Source of the DNA: TA-21 sp035620895
GTDB lineage: Archaea; Thermoproteota; Nitrososphaeria; Nitrososphaerales; Nitrososphaeraceae
Length of the DNA: 64,000 nt
NCBI GenBank assembly: GCA_035620895.1
Contig: DASPFY010000004.1
Span: forward strand, 1 to 64,000
Direction of reading: 5' to 3'
In this document: piece after piece, positions 18,012-26,996 of the stretch
How the letters are laid out: the number at the start of each line of letters is the position of its first letter
Position numbering within the stretch: the first letter of the stretch is position 1
Notes under the pieces: generated by a model
Told to the model about the DNA's origin: nothing
What the model saw: only the letters and a program-made list of their open reading frames with translations
The model's database searches: none
Position numbers and translations under genes: made by a program

Positions 18012-19229
18012 GTGATCCACCCCAAAATATCAGAATTTGTTGGAAATGAAAATTCTCGTAAGAAAGTAGTGGAATGGTTAGTTAAGTGGTCAGATGGATC
18101 AAAGCCTCTATTACTTGTAGGACCGCCAGGTGTTGGTAAAACATCATTTGTTCATGCATTATGTCGCGAATTTGATGTTGATCTGATTGAATTAAATGCA
18201 AGCGATACTCGTAATAAGAACTTGCTTACTCAGGTTATTTTCCCTATCTTTTCAAATGCGAGTCTTACTGGAAAAAACTTTCTCCTTTTTCTAGACGAGA
18301 TAGATGGAATTTCAAACAGGGAAGATACAGGAGGACTGGATTTTTTGCTAGATCTATTCAAAGAACCCTCAATAAGGGTAGTTATGGCCGCAAACAAGTC
18401 AAATGAGGCAATAAAGAAAATTTCAAAAGTATCAAAAACAATCACATTCTCACCAATCCCTCCAAGGCTATCAATGCTTTATTTGGACAGGATTCTTAGA
18501 CTTCAAAAATCTTCAATGAAACTAGAAGACAGGATTGCAGTAGTACGTAATTGCTTTGGTGATATTAGGTCGCTTTTGAATGCAGCACAGGTCATGAAGG
18601 CGGGATATACAACCAAGAAAAGTCCAGTACTTGATATTGATATTGAAAACATGATAAACCAATTCTTTTCTTCCACGACTTTTGGAGAAGCACTGGATGT
18701 TGTTCAGAGAGCCGATATATCCTATTCGGATCCTAGATTTGGACAGTCTTCTGAAGATAGGCGCAAAGACATACTCGCTGCTTTTTTCTCAAGCATTGTC
18801 ATGTCAAAGATTGATATTGCCACCATCACTTTACTATTAGACCGACTGTCAGAGCTCGATGTAATCTTAAGTAGATCTCTTGTTATGAGAAACTGGAAGA
18901 TCTTGAGATATTTCCCACTGATACTAACTAAATCATTGTTTTACGAGTCCCGGAATAAGTATATTCGATACAACAGATATAGCATCGGCTTTGAACACAT
19001 GGGCATTTTTTCAAGGGCCCAGGGATTGAAAAAAACCCTACGAATCCTGGCACTATATTTCCATACTTCAAGGAGTACATTTGGTTCTTTTTACTTTGAG
19101 CCTCTGAGACAGATCCTGACCCGAACAGCTGACTATGAGAACTTGATTAGAAGTACCATTACATCAGAGAAAGAATCCGATGTCATGGTCAGGGAAATAT
19201 CACGAACAGAAGAGATGTATCGCAGATAG
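18012..19229 (+). CDS. rfcL: Replication factor C large subunit
   Basis: 405 residues starting at GTG. AAA+ clamp loader subunit that, with RFC small subunits, loads the PCNA ring on DNA. Walker A GPPGVGKTS lies near residues 37-45, Walker B FLDEIDG near 94-100, and sensor-1-like VVMAANKSNEA near 126-136. The N-terminus (HPKISEFVGNENSRKKVVEWL) is typical of RFC-L. The C-terminal domain ends in ISRTEEMYRR, without the C-terminal PCNA-binding box that many archaeal RFC-L proteins carry. Confidence 0.93.
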   Translation: MIHPKISEFVGNENSRKKVVEWLVKWSDGSKPLLLVGPPGVGKTSFVHALCREFDVDLIELNASDTRNKNLLTQVIFPIFSNASLTGKNFLLFLDEIDGISNREDTGGLDFLLDLFKEPSIRVVMAANKSNEAIKKISKVSKTITFSPIPPRLSMLYLDRILRLQKSSMKLEDRIAVVRNCFGDIRSLLNAAQVMKAGYTTKKSPVLDIDIENMINQFFSSTTFGEALDVVQRADISYSDPRFGQSSEDRRKDILAAFFSSIVMSKIDIATITLLLDRLSELDVILSRSLVMRNWKILRYFPLILTKSLFYESRNKYIRYNRYSIGFEHMGIFSRAQGLKKTLRILALYFHTSRSTFGSFYFEPLRQILTRTADYENLIRSTITSEKESDVMVREISRTEEMYRR

Positions 19230-19375
19230 AATTTAACGACAAAATAGAATACGGTTCTGACGCCAAGCGACAAGTTCTGGAAAAATATTAGAAATATTCT
19301 GTTTACTGATAATGTTTTTCGTTCTTTTCCAATGAAATAGAAAAAGATTAAACCATCAAAAATTCTCTATTTCTT

Positions 19376-19588
19376 ATGTCTAGCGAGTACGAACAGAACG
19401 TTGGAAAGCTCCTTGCCGAAAAGATTGAAAAGTATGAATTAATGAAAAATGATCCCACCGTTTCAAAGATCCAACTTGAAAGCCTTTCATCTGAAATAGA
19501 AACGTTAGAGTCATTGTATGATAATTATAATCTAGGCATGAACTACTTTCGACGAGCCAGAGGCGGAAGAACAGGTTTGAGGGAATAA
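19376..19588 (+). CDS. Small hypothetical protein (70 residues)
   Basis: A charged, helical protein with a probable coiled coil through residues 8-50 (heptad-like Leu/Ile spacing in GKLLAEKIEKYELM and QLESLSSEIETLESL) and a basic, glycine/arginine-rich tail (FRRARGGRTGLRE) that could bind nucleic acid. No family recognised. It lies between rfcL and the carboxylase operon and has its own ATG. Real coding is likely from composition, not from homology. Confidence 0.5.
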   Translation: MSSEYEQNVGKLLAEKIEKYELMKNDPTVSKIQLESLSSEIETLESLYDNYNLGMNYFRRARGGRTGLRE

Positions 19589-19707
19589 AATCCTCATCTC
19601 TACCATAAATCAAGGAATTATTGGAAAAGTACTTCCCTATCTGGTTAAGAAGTTCTAGATTTAGCTATAATGAATTTATATGCGAATATATGCTGTTTAA
19701 AACTGTT

Positions 19708-21249
19708 ATGCATGATGAAAAGATAAATCGCCTACACGAAATGAAAAAAAAAGCAGAGATAGGAGGAGGCCAAGATAGAATTGATGCTCAGCATACAAAG
19801 GGGAAATTAACCGCAAGAGAAAGGCTGGATTTACTTTTGGACAGTAATTCTTTCATCGAAATAGACAAGTATGTTGTCCAGAGATCTACTGATACTGACT
19901 CGACAAAATACTACGGTGATGGTGTCATTACGGGTTTTGGTACTATCAACGGTAGACAGGTCTTTGTTTATGCCTATGATTTTACAATTTTGGGTGGTTC
20001 CCTTGGTGAAATGGCAGGCAAGAAAATCGTAAAATTAATGGATCATGCAATTAAGGTTGGTGCACCGCTCATTGGAATTTTAGATTCTGGAGGAGCAAGA
20101 ATCCAGGAAGGTGTAATGAGTCTCGATGGATATGGTGATATATTTTTTAGAAATACTATGGCTTCTGGTGTAATCCCCCAAATAACGGCAAGTATTGGTC
20201 CGTGTGCCGGTGGAGCAGTTTATTCACCTGCGATGACAGACTTTGTTATAATGGTTGAAAATATTGGTCAGATGTTTGTTACGGGCCCCGAAGTAGTAAA
20301 GGAAGTTCTCAGCCAAGAAGTGTCTTTTGAAGACCTGGGTGGAGCAAGAACCCATTCAACAAAATCAGGTGTTGCCCACTTTGTTGCAGAAAACGAATAC
20401 GAATGCATGGATAAAATAAAAAAATTGATTTCATTTTTGCCTCAGAATAATCTTGAAGTATCACCTGCAGCTGAATCACAGGACGATCCTAATAGACTCG
20501 AACCAGAATTCTCAAAGATATTACCGGAAAATCCTTATGAACAGTACGACATGAAGCAAATCATTAAATTACTCGTTGATAAAGGCGATTTTCTTGAAGT
20601 ACATGAACATTTTGCGGAAAATATTCTAGTTGGTTTTGCAAGAATTGATGGGAAAGCAATTGGATTTATTGCCAATCAACCCATGTACCTTGCCGGTGCA
20701 CTTGATATAAATTCATCAACCAAAGCAGCTCGCTTCATTCGCTTTTGCGATTGTTTTAACATCCCAATTGTTACTCTCGTTGATACCCCTGGCTACATGC
20801 CGGGTACAGATCAGGAACATAATGGTATAATACGACATGGTAGCAAGCTATTATATGCTTACTGTGAAGCATCTGTTCCAAAGGTAACATGTATTATTGG
20901 AAAAGCTTATGGTGGTGCATACATTGCAATGGGTAGCAAGAATCTTAGGGCTGACATAAACTATGCATGGCCAACTGCAGAAATTGCTGTTTTGGGTCCA
21001 GAGGCTGCTATAACAATCGTTCACAGAAAGGATCTCAAGAATTCCAAGAACCCGATTGAGATCAAAAAGAAATTGGCAAAAGAATATCGCCAAAAGTTCG
21101 CAAATCCATACATAGCGGCAGAAAAGGGAATAATCGATCTAGTTATTGACCCGATTGAAACTAGGATAATGATTGTAAAGGCTCTAAATATATTGCAGAA
21201 TAAGAGAGAATCAAGACCGGTAAGGAAACATGGTAACATCAATCTTTAG
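19708..21249 (+). CDS. pccB: Acetyl-CoA/propionyl-CoA carboxylase, carboxyltransferase subunit
   Basis: Transfers the carboxyl group from carboxybiotin to acetyl-CoA or propionyl-CoA; in thaumarchaea this enzyme drives both carboxylations of the 3HP/4HB cycle. The frame is open from TTG at 19621, but I choose ATG 19708 (MHDEKINRLHEM) because it gives 513 residues, the usual size, and the 29 extra residues look unrelated. The carboxyltransferase signatures are LDSGGARIQEGV and GPCAGGAVYSPA with FVIMVENIGQMFVTGP in the N-domain. VDTPGYMPGTDQEHNGIIR and KAYGGAYIAMGSK lie in the C-domain. First gene of a three-gene operon, 12 bases before accC. Confidence 0.95.
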   Translation: MHDEKINRLHEMKKKAEIGGGQDRIDAQHTKGKLTARERLDLLLDSNSFIEIDKYVVQRSTDTDSTKYYGDGVITGFGTINGRQVFVYAYDFTILGGSLGEMAGKKIVKLMDHAIKVGAPLIGILDSGGARIQEGVMSLDGYGDIFFRNTMASGVIPQITASIGPCAGGAVYSPAMTDFVIMVENIGQMFVTGPEVVKEVLSQEVSFEDLGGARTHSTKSGVAHFVAENEYECMDKIKKLISFLPQNNLEVSPAAESQDDPNRLEPEFSKILPENPYEQYDMKQIIKLLVDKGDFLEVHEHFAENILVGFARIDGKAIGFIANQPMYLAGALDINSSTKAARFIRFCDCFNIPIVTLVDTPGYMPGTDQEHNGIIRHGSKLLYAYCEASVPKVTCIIGKAYGGAYIAMGSKNLRADINYAWPTAEIAVLGPEAAITIVHRKDLKNSKNPIEIKKKLAKEYRQKFANPYIAAEKGIIDLVIDPIETRIMIVKALNILQNKRESRPVRKHGNINL

Positions 21250-21261
21250 GGGAGATCTGAA

Positions 21262-22785
21262 ATGGGAAAATTAATCTCAAGTATATTAATTGCAAATAGA
21301 GGGGAGATAGCACTAAGAGTGATTAGAGCCTGCAAGGAAATGAAGATAAAATCTATTGCACTTTATTCCGATGAGGATTTACGATCAAAACATGTAAAGA
21401 GTGCTGATGAAGCATACTATCTCGGTCCGCCAGCACCGACTAAAAGTTATCTTAACATTGACAAGATTATTGAAATTGCTGAAAGTGTAGGCGCTGAAGC
21501 AATTCATCCAGGGTATGGATTTCTTTCCGAAAATGAGACCTTTGCAGCAAAATGTGAAGAAAGGGGGATTATCTTTATTGGTCCGACAAGTGAGGCTATG
21601 GGGCTTACTGGTGATAAAATGAAATGTAAAGAAATAATGAAAAAAGCAGAAGTTCCAACAATACCAGGTAGCGATGACATCTTGGAGGAAGTTGATAAGG
21701 CGGTTGAGATTGCTCAAGAAGCTGGATATCCTGTTCTACTTAAATCTGCATACGGTGGTGGTGGCAGAGGTATCCGGTTTGCAGACGATGAAAAGAAGCT
21801 TAGAGAAGAATTTGAAATGGCAGCTGCTGAATCAAGAGCGGCGTTTGGTAAATCTGGACTGTATGTTGAAAAATTCCTGCAGGGAATAAGACACATAGAG
21901 TTCCAACTCGCTAGAGACTCCAGTGGCAACGGCAGACATCTGTTTGAACGGGAATGCTCCATACAAAGACGTCATCAAAAGTTAATAGAATTTTCTCCAT
22001 CTTCTGTCGTAGATAAGAAAACCAGAGCAAAGATTGGAGAAATAGCTGTTAGGGCTGCAGAATCAGTAGACTATCTAAATGCAGGGACTGCTGAATTTTT
22101 AAGGGATGAAAAAGGTAACTTTTATTTCATTGAGGTTAACTCTCGTCTTCAGGTTGAACATCCTGTTACAGAATTAGTCACAGGTATTGACCTTGTTAAA
22201 CTTCAGATTAGAATTGCATGTGGTGAGGAGATTCCATTTAAACAATCCGATCTCAATCTGAACGGTTCAGCAATTGAATGCAGAATAAACGCTGAAGATC
22301 CATTTCATGACTTTGTGCCATCAGTTGGACTTGTACCAGATTGCAATCTTCCTTATGGACCCGGTGTTAGGGTGGATACATATTTGTATCCTGGGTGCAA
22401 TGTGTCAGGCTATTATGACTCTTTGGTCGCAAAATTAATAACATGGGGACAAGACTTTAATGAAGCAAGAGTAAGAATGTCCAATGCGCTCGATGAATTT
22501 CTGATAGAAGGAATAAACACTACTATTCCTCTATACAGAACAATAATGGATGAGAAGAACTTTATTAATGGAAACATCTCCACAGATTACTTGGAAAAGT
22601 ACAATATGTTAAATGTAATGCAAGGTGAACTCAAAGAAAAGCATCTAGAGGAATCTAATACCGCAATTGCCGCTGCTCTGCTATTTTCAGAATATCTGAA
22701 GGGACAATACAAGGCAGGAAATCCATCAAAAGAGCTTTCTTTGTCTAACTGGGTAAGAACAGGAAATATTGAAAATGGAATTTAA
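21262..22785 (+). CDS. accC: Biotin carboxylase subunit of acyl-CoA carboxylase
   Basis: 507 residues. ATP-grasp enzyme that carboxylates biotin with bicarbonate. The N-terminus SILIANRGEIALRVIRACKE is diagnostic. The ATP-binding glycine loop KSAYGGGGRGIR lies near 161-172, HIEFQLARD near 212-220, and the catalytic EVNSRLQVEHPVTE near 292-305 (EVN replaces the commoner EMN). The length is that of archaeal AccC with the biotin carboxylase C-domain and a short extension. It overlaps accB by 17 bases, so translation is coupled. Confidence 0.96.
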   Translation: MGKLISSILIANRGEIALRVIRACKEMKIKSIALYSDEDLRSKHVKSADEAYYLGPPAPTKSYLNIDKIIEIAESVGAEAIHPGYGFLSENETFAAKCEERGIIFIGPTSEAMGLTGDKMKCKEIMKKAEVPTIPGSDDILEEVDKAVEIAQEAGYPVLLKSAYGGGGRGIRFADDEKKLREEFEMAAAESRAAFGKSGLYVEKFLQGIRHIEFQLARDSSGNGRHLFERECSIQRRHQKLIEFSPSSVVDKKTRAKIGEIAVRAAESVDYLNAGTAEFLRDEKGNFYFIEVNSRLQVEHPVTELVTGIDLVKLQIRIACGEEIPFKQSDLNLNGSAIECRINAEDPFHDFVPSVGLVPDCNLPYGPGVRVDTYLYPGCNVSGYYDSLVAKLITWGQDFNEARVRMSNALDEFLIEGINTTIPLYRTIMDEKNFINGNISTDYLEKYNMLNVMQGELKEKHLEESNTAIAAALLFSEYLKGQYKAGNPSKELSLSNWVRTGNIENGI

Positions 22786-23287
22786 GATAGATAATTCAGA
22801 TAACATACTATCAGGTTCAATAAACGAATATAGTGGAAATGGCAAAATGGTAGCTACTATAAATGGTAAAGAACATTCCATAAAAATAGTCGGTCTCAAA
22901 AATAGTATATTGGAATTTATTTTGGACAATTCATATAAAACAGCCAAGATACTAGAATTCGGCAGCTCTCATATCAAATTGTTGATGAATGGAGAGCAAA
23001 TTATTCTCAAGAAGCATTCAAAATTAACGGAAATTTTAGAAAAATCCATGGCATTAGGGGGATCTTCGTCTGGGGAAAACAAGCTCTTGAGTCAAATTCC
23101 AGGTAGAGTTGTATCCATTATGGTAAAGGCAGGTGACCAAATAAAAAAAGGAGATTCTGTAATCGTACTTGAATCTATGAAGATGCAAGTTGCTGTAAAG
23201 GCTCATAAAGACGGTCAAGTTAGAGACACAAAAGTAAAAATAGGCGATACTGTATCAAGAAACGATATCGTGGCAGTAATAGAATAA
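22769..23287 (+). CDS. accB: Biotin carboxyl carrier protein of acyl-CoA carboxylase
   Basis: 172 residues. The C-terminal biotinyl domain (about 98-172) carries IPGRVVSIMVKAGDQIKKGDS and the biotinylation motif ESMKMQV, with acceptor Lys near residue 138 (Ser replaces the usual Ala in EAMKM). The N-terminal 90 residues are a beta-rich domain that probably docks on the carboxylase. A second ATG (MEFKIDN) two codons downstream is a possible start. Last gene of the operon. Confidence 0.94.
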   Translation: MKMEFKIDNSDNILSGSINEYSGNGKMVATINGKEHSIKIVGLKNSILEFILDNSYKTAKILEFGSSHIKLLMNGEQIILKKHSKLTEILEKSMALGGSSSGENKLLSQIPGRVVSIMVKAGDQIKKGDSVIVLESMKMQVAVKAHKDGQVRDTKVKIGDTVSRNDIVAVIE

Positions 23288-23338
23288 AAGAACAATCTTT
23301 TATTGGATATTACTCAAACACGTTCTGTAATCTGCATT

Positions 23339-23872
23339 TCAATTATTGATTCCTTTTAGTTTACTCCTAATTTCATCATAATTTGGCTCAATCAATGGAT
23401 TGTCTGAAATCCAAATATACTTAATTACTCCCTCTTTGTCTAGTAGGAAGACAGATCTTTTTGCCGCATTGTAATCTTTCAATGGTCCAAGATCCTTCAT
23501 TACTATACCATAGTCACTAATTGTTTGTTTCTTGTAATCGCTCAAGAGAGTGAAATTCAGGTGTCTGTTTACTTTGAATATTTTATTTGCGAACGGACCA
23601 TCTACTGAAATGCCTAATACTGTGGTATTATTATTTTCAAATTCGCCCACAGAGTCTCTGAAAACGCACATTTCAGTAGTACATACTGGAGATTCTGCGG
23701 CTGGAAAGAATGCTAGTAACGTATTCCTGCCTCTAAACTCTCTAAGTTTATGCATGTTCATGTCAATATCGGGTAATTCAAAATCAGGAGCTACATCACC
23801 TTCTCTTAGTTTAGCCATGTCTTTTTTTGTTATCTGCTCAATGTTAACCTTTCTATCAAAATCATCATTCAA
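23339..23872 (-). CDS. Peroxiredoxin (BCP/AhpC type)
   Basis: 177 residues. Reduces hydrogen peroxide and organic peroxides with a thiol donor. The thioredoxin fold is seen in GDVAPDFELPDIDMNMHKL and LLAFFPAAESPVCTTEMCVFRD (read as two adjoining strand/helix pieces). The P-x3-S-x2-C pattern makes Cys64 the peroxidatic cysteine, and Cys69, five residues on, would be the resolving cysteine as in atypical BCP enzymes. MAKLREGD at residue 19 (23818) is a plausible shorter start of more typical size. It lies 34 bases downstream of larE on the same strand and may be cotranscribed with larC-larE. Confidence 0.92.
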   Translation of the reverse strand: MNDDFDRKVNIEQITKKDMAKLREGDVAPDFELPDIDMNMHKLREFRGRNTLLAFFPAAESPVCTTEMCVFRDSVGEFENNNTTVLGISVDGPFANKIFKVNRHLNFTLLSDYKKQTISDYGIVMKDLGPLKDYNAAKRSVFLLDKEGVIKYIWISDNPLIEPNYDEIRSKLKGINN

Positions 23873-23906
23873 ATGGAATTGGAATTTGCGCCGACTTGTT
23901 ATAGAT

Positions 23907-24743
23907 CTAAATTTTTTTGTTGGTTGAAGGAGTATTGATATTCTCTTTGCTTTTGTAGCCTGATAGATCTAACGCTATATGTATGAATCCCAGGTCTTTT
24001 AATTTTGAATCTATTTCTGAGAGTTTAACCGTATCAAACATACCTTTTATTTCTCCTCTGCCAACTTCAATTCTTGCGATGTCTTGATGATCTCTGACTC
24101 TTACCTGTTTGACTTTGAAAATGGACTTGACCAATGATTCTGCTGTTTCTATTCTTTTTAGCTTATCAATTGTTACGGGCATTCCATGGGGTATTCTTGA
24201 AGCCAAACATGAATTTGAGGGTTTATCATATACTGATAAATTATTTAATCTAGCAATATTTCTTACATTTTGCTTGTTTATGCCTAGTTCTACAAGAGGA
24301 CTTTGGATACCGTTTTCTCTCAAGGCTTTGATTCCTGGTCGATAATCAGTCAAATCGTCTGTATTTGTACCATCTACAATCAACTGTACATTCATTTGTC
24401 TTGCTTCCTTCAACAAATATGTTGACAATTCAGTCCTACATTGATAACATCGTAATGAATCATTCTTGACAAATTCCATATTATCTAACTCATTATATTT
24501 TATTATTTTATGTTCAATGTTTATCTCCTTTGCAATTTTTTTTGCAGACTTTAATTCCTCAGCAGAAAGAGTATTATAATCTGCAGTAACAGCAATTGCA
24601 TTATTGTCCAATGCTTTCTTTGCAGCCATAGCAACAACAGCACTATCTACTCCCCCCGACAATGCAATTATAGCCTTTTGATTCTTATCATGAAACCATG
24701 ATACTAATTGTTGAAAAAATATATCCTCCAAATTCATTTTCAC
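23907..24743 (-). CDS. larE: LarE-family sulfur transferase (three active-site cysteines)
   Basis: 278 residues. LarE enzymes adenylate a pyridinium carboxylate and insert sulfur to build the nickel-pincer nucleotide of lactate racemase-type enzymes. The PP-loop ATP motif ALSGGVDSAVV lies at 27-37. The sulfur-donor region has Cys179 in SCLASRIPHG, plus Cys99 and Cys102 in RCYQC. Three cysteines in this arrangement resemble LarE forms reported to bind a [4Fe-4S] cluster and act catalytically rather than by sacrificing a cysteine. The stop/start overlap with larC is 4 bases (ATGA), indicating translational coupling. Confidence 0.88.
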   Translation of the reverse strand: MKMNLEDIFFQQLVSWFHDKNQKAIIALSGGVDSAVVAMAAKKALDNNAIAVTADYNTLSAEELKSAKKIAKEINIEHKIIKYNELDNMEFVKNDSLRCYQCRTELSTYLLKEARQMNVQLIVDGTNTDDLTDYRPGIKALRENGIQSPLVELGINKQNVRNIARLNNLSVYDKPSNSCLASRIPHGMPVTIDKLKRIETAESLVKSIFKVKQVRVRDHQDIARIEVGRGEIKGMFDTVKLSEIDSKLKDLGFIHIALDLSGYKSKENINTPSTNKKI

Positions 24744-25981
24744 TTGTATTTTTCTATTAACTCATGATATACTGTATCAAAGATTTTCTTGTAAGGAATT
24801 TTTAGTAATGTTGAAATATTTTTGATGTCCTCATATTCTGGCTTTACGGACTTAATTGATCCATTTTCATTCTTTGAAATTTTAACTTTGACTTCAAATT
24901 TGTGATTCTCTATGGTTATGGGAAGAGTTATGAAAGATCTAGATGTTGTTATTCTATTTACTTCACTTACTCTGCATCCAAGGGAACCTGTTTCATTTAA
25001 AAGAATTTGAATAAGAGCATCTCTGGATGCTTTGTCTGCCAATATTTTGACTACAAATGAGGGTCTATTTTTTTTAGATATACCATGTAGCACAGTAACA
25101 TCCTTTGCATTATTTGCGTAGAGGACATCTATCATGTTTCCGATTATCTCACCTGTAACATCATCAACATTAGTTTCAAGTTCATAGACACTTTCAGAAG
25201 TATAATCCAACTTTAAGTTTGACTTTCCAATGACTAATCTTAGTATGTTCGCAACATTTTTACCTTCTTTTTTTCCACCACCATTTCCTATTTTTTCAGG
25301 TGTGATTGGAGGATACTGAGAGATATGCTCCGAAGCTAGATTGACTAGCATAGCCGCACCTGTAGGAGTAGTAAGCTCTCCATCGAGTTTACCAGGTACC
25401 AGTAATATTTGTCTATCACTTAAAATCTCCAAAATTGCATTGCCTGGATTTGGAACTACGCCATGAGAAAATTCTAATAATCCGTTACCAACAGCCACGT
25501 CAGTCACATAGAATTTCTTTGAAAAAAGCTCCAGATTATCCAAGGCAACAGCCGTACCTACTAGGTCTGCCGCAGTATCGATAGTCGAGACTTCATGCAA
25601 TCGGACGCTGGTATAACTACTTCCATGAATTTTTGATTCTGCTTGAATTACCTTTTTCAGTGAATTGAGAACAAATGACTTGGCAACATTTGATAAATTC
25701 AATGAATCGCTACAAGCAGCAATAGCTCTGTATACTTCACTTCCATTTCGTGAATTTGCTGAATCCGTATAATCAAACAAAAACTTGGTACATGAAATTC
25801 CACAAGAGCTAGTTTTTACAAAGTCTGCATTACGTATTTTGGATCCTTTAAAATAATTCTGGCAAGCGTAAATGGAATCAATAACTTTTTTTTTATTTGC
25901 ACCAACGTCAATTAGACTGCTTAAAAGCATGTCGCCAGAAATTCCAGCAATTTGTGAATCAATAATTACTATCTTGGCCAT
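24740..25981 (-). CDS. larC: LarC-family nickel insertion protein (DUF111)
   Basis: 413 residues, full length in one frame. LarC is a CTP-dependent cyclometallase that inserts nickel into the pincer cofactor. In Lactobacillus, larC is two frames joined by ribosomal frameshifting; here they are fused. The N-terminus IDSQIAGISGDMLLSSLID matches the family, and RLHEVSTIDTAADLVGTAVAL (contains the His/Asp motif), VPNPGNAILE and PTPTGAAML-like TPTGAAMLVNLA follow, with LETNVDDVTGE near 266-276 starting the second domain. First gene of larC-larE(-peroxiredoxin). An AT-rich element (near 26014-26025) lies about 35-45 bases upstream. Confidence 0.92.
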   Translation of the reverse strand: MAKIVIIDSQIAGISGDMLLSSLIDVGANKKKVIDSIYACQNYFKGSKIRNADFVKTSSCGISCTKFLFDYTDSANSRNGSEVYRAIAACSDSLNLSNVAKSFVLNSLKKVIQAESKIHGSSYTSVRLHEVSTIDTAADLVGTAVALDNLELFSKKFYVTDVAVGNGLLEFSHGVVPNPGNAILEILSDRQILLVPGKLDGELTTPTGAAMLVNLASEHISQYPPITPEKIGNGGGKKEGKNVANILRLVIGKSNLKLDYTSESVYELETNVDDVTGEIIGNMIDVLYANNAKDVTVLHGISKKNRPSFVVKILADKASRDALIQILLNETGSLGCRVSEVNRITTSRSFITLPITIENHKFEVKVKISKNENGSIKSVKPEYEDIKNISTLLKIPYKKIFDTVYHELIEKYK

Positions 25982-26245
25982 ATAAATGAAAAATCTCTCT
26001 ACTATATCCTATTTATATAATTTAAAGATTATTGTTTATTACCAATTTAGACTCACATTTTCAACGAAGACAGAAAAATAATTAAACGATGGAATTAAAT
26101 TTGCAATAGTATTTCACGTAGTTGTTCTTTTTTTAAATTATCAAAAATATTGATCCTTTGTTTAGCACTATTAATGATTGCAATCGCCTATCGCGTTATC
26201 ATTAATAGTAGTTGCATAGGTTCTGTTGCAACTGCTAAATCATCT

Positions 26246-26869
26246 TTAATAATTGACATATTCTATTAGGTTGTTAATAGAATTGAAGTTACCCACTTCA
26301 GTTAAATTGTGAGCATCACTACCCAAGTGAAAATTTACCTTATTATCTTTAAAAATTCTTAACCATTCCATAGGAGGTCTGCGATATTTCGCGTTTATCT
26401 CTACAATCTTATAATTTAGTTTTAATAGTTGTGATAATTCAACTAATTCATCGTCTGTCAAGTCAAATGATTCTTCAGGAGCCAAATGACCAATAACGTT
26501 CACATATGGTAAAGCAATTACGGATTTCAGAGCTGAGAGCCAATCTTCCTTATTGTTATATCTTGTATGAAAACTTGCTATCAGAAAATGATCTTCATAT
26601 TCGGTTGGAAAATCAACTGTGCCATCCTTTAGTATTTTGGCTTCAAAACCAGAAATTATGGTTGTCTTAGTTCCAGATGACACAATTTTGTCAATTTCTT
26701 CCAAATATCTTGATATCCAATCAGAAGTCTTTCTAACATGTTCTGTAAAGGCCAAAGTACTCAAGCCAATTTTTTCTGCATACCTTGTTACTTTTTCAAT
26801 CGATAATTCCTGAGGTGAATGATCATTATAGTTGCTATGGACATGATAGTCTTTCTTTAGGTCGAGCAA
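26246..26869 (-). CDS. PHP-domain phosphoesterase
   Basis: 207 residues. The polymerase-and-histidinol-phosphatase fold binds a cluster of metal ions. Metal-ligand motifs are present: DYHVHSNY near residues 6-13, the catalytic TEHVRK near 42-47, a His near the middle in FHTRYNN, NVIGHLAPE and GSDAHN near the C-terminus. It is close in size to small HisK/YcdX-type members. The substrate cannot be read from the sequence. It is transcribed divergently from the ATP-grasp gene, with 127 bases between them. Confidence 0.8.
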   Translation of the reverse strand: MLDLKKDYHVHSNYNDHSPQELSIEKVTRYAEKIGLSTLAFTEHVRKTSDWISRYLEEIDKIVSSGTKTTIISGFEAKILKDGTVDFPTEYEDHFLIASFHTRYNNKEDWLSALKSVIALPYVNVIGHLAPEESFDLTDDELVELSQLLKLNYKIVEINAKYRRPPMEWLRIFKDNKVNFHLGSDAHNLTEVGNFNSINNLIEYVNY

Positions 26870-26996
26870 GTACCTTTTGATTATTTAGTTACATATTTAA
26901 TTTGTTTTGAAATCTTAAGTCAATAAGCAAACCGAAAATCTCTCAAAATTTTTATATGATACTAAACAAAATTTTAATTCGGATAAGGGATACTAT

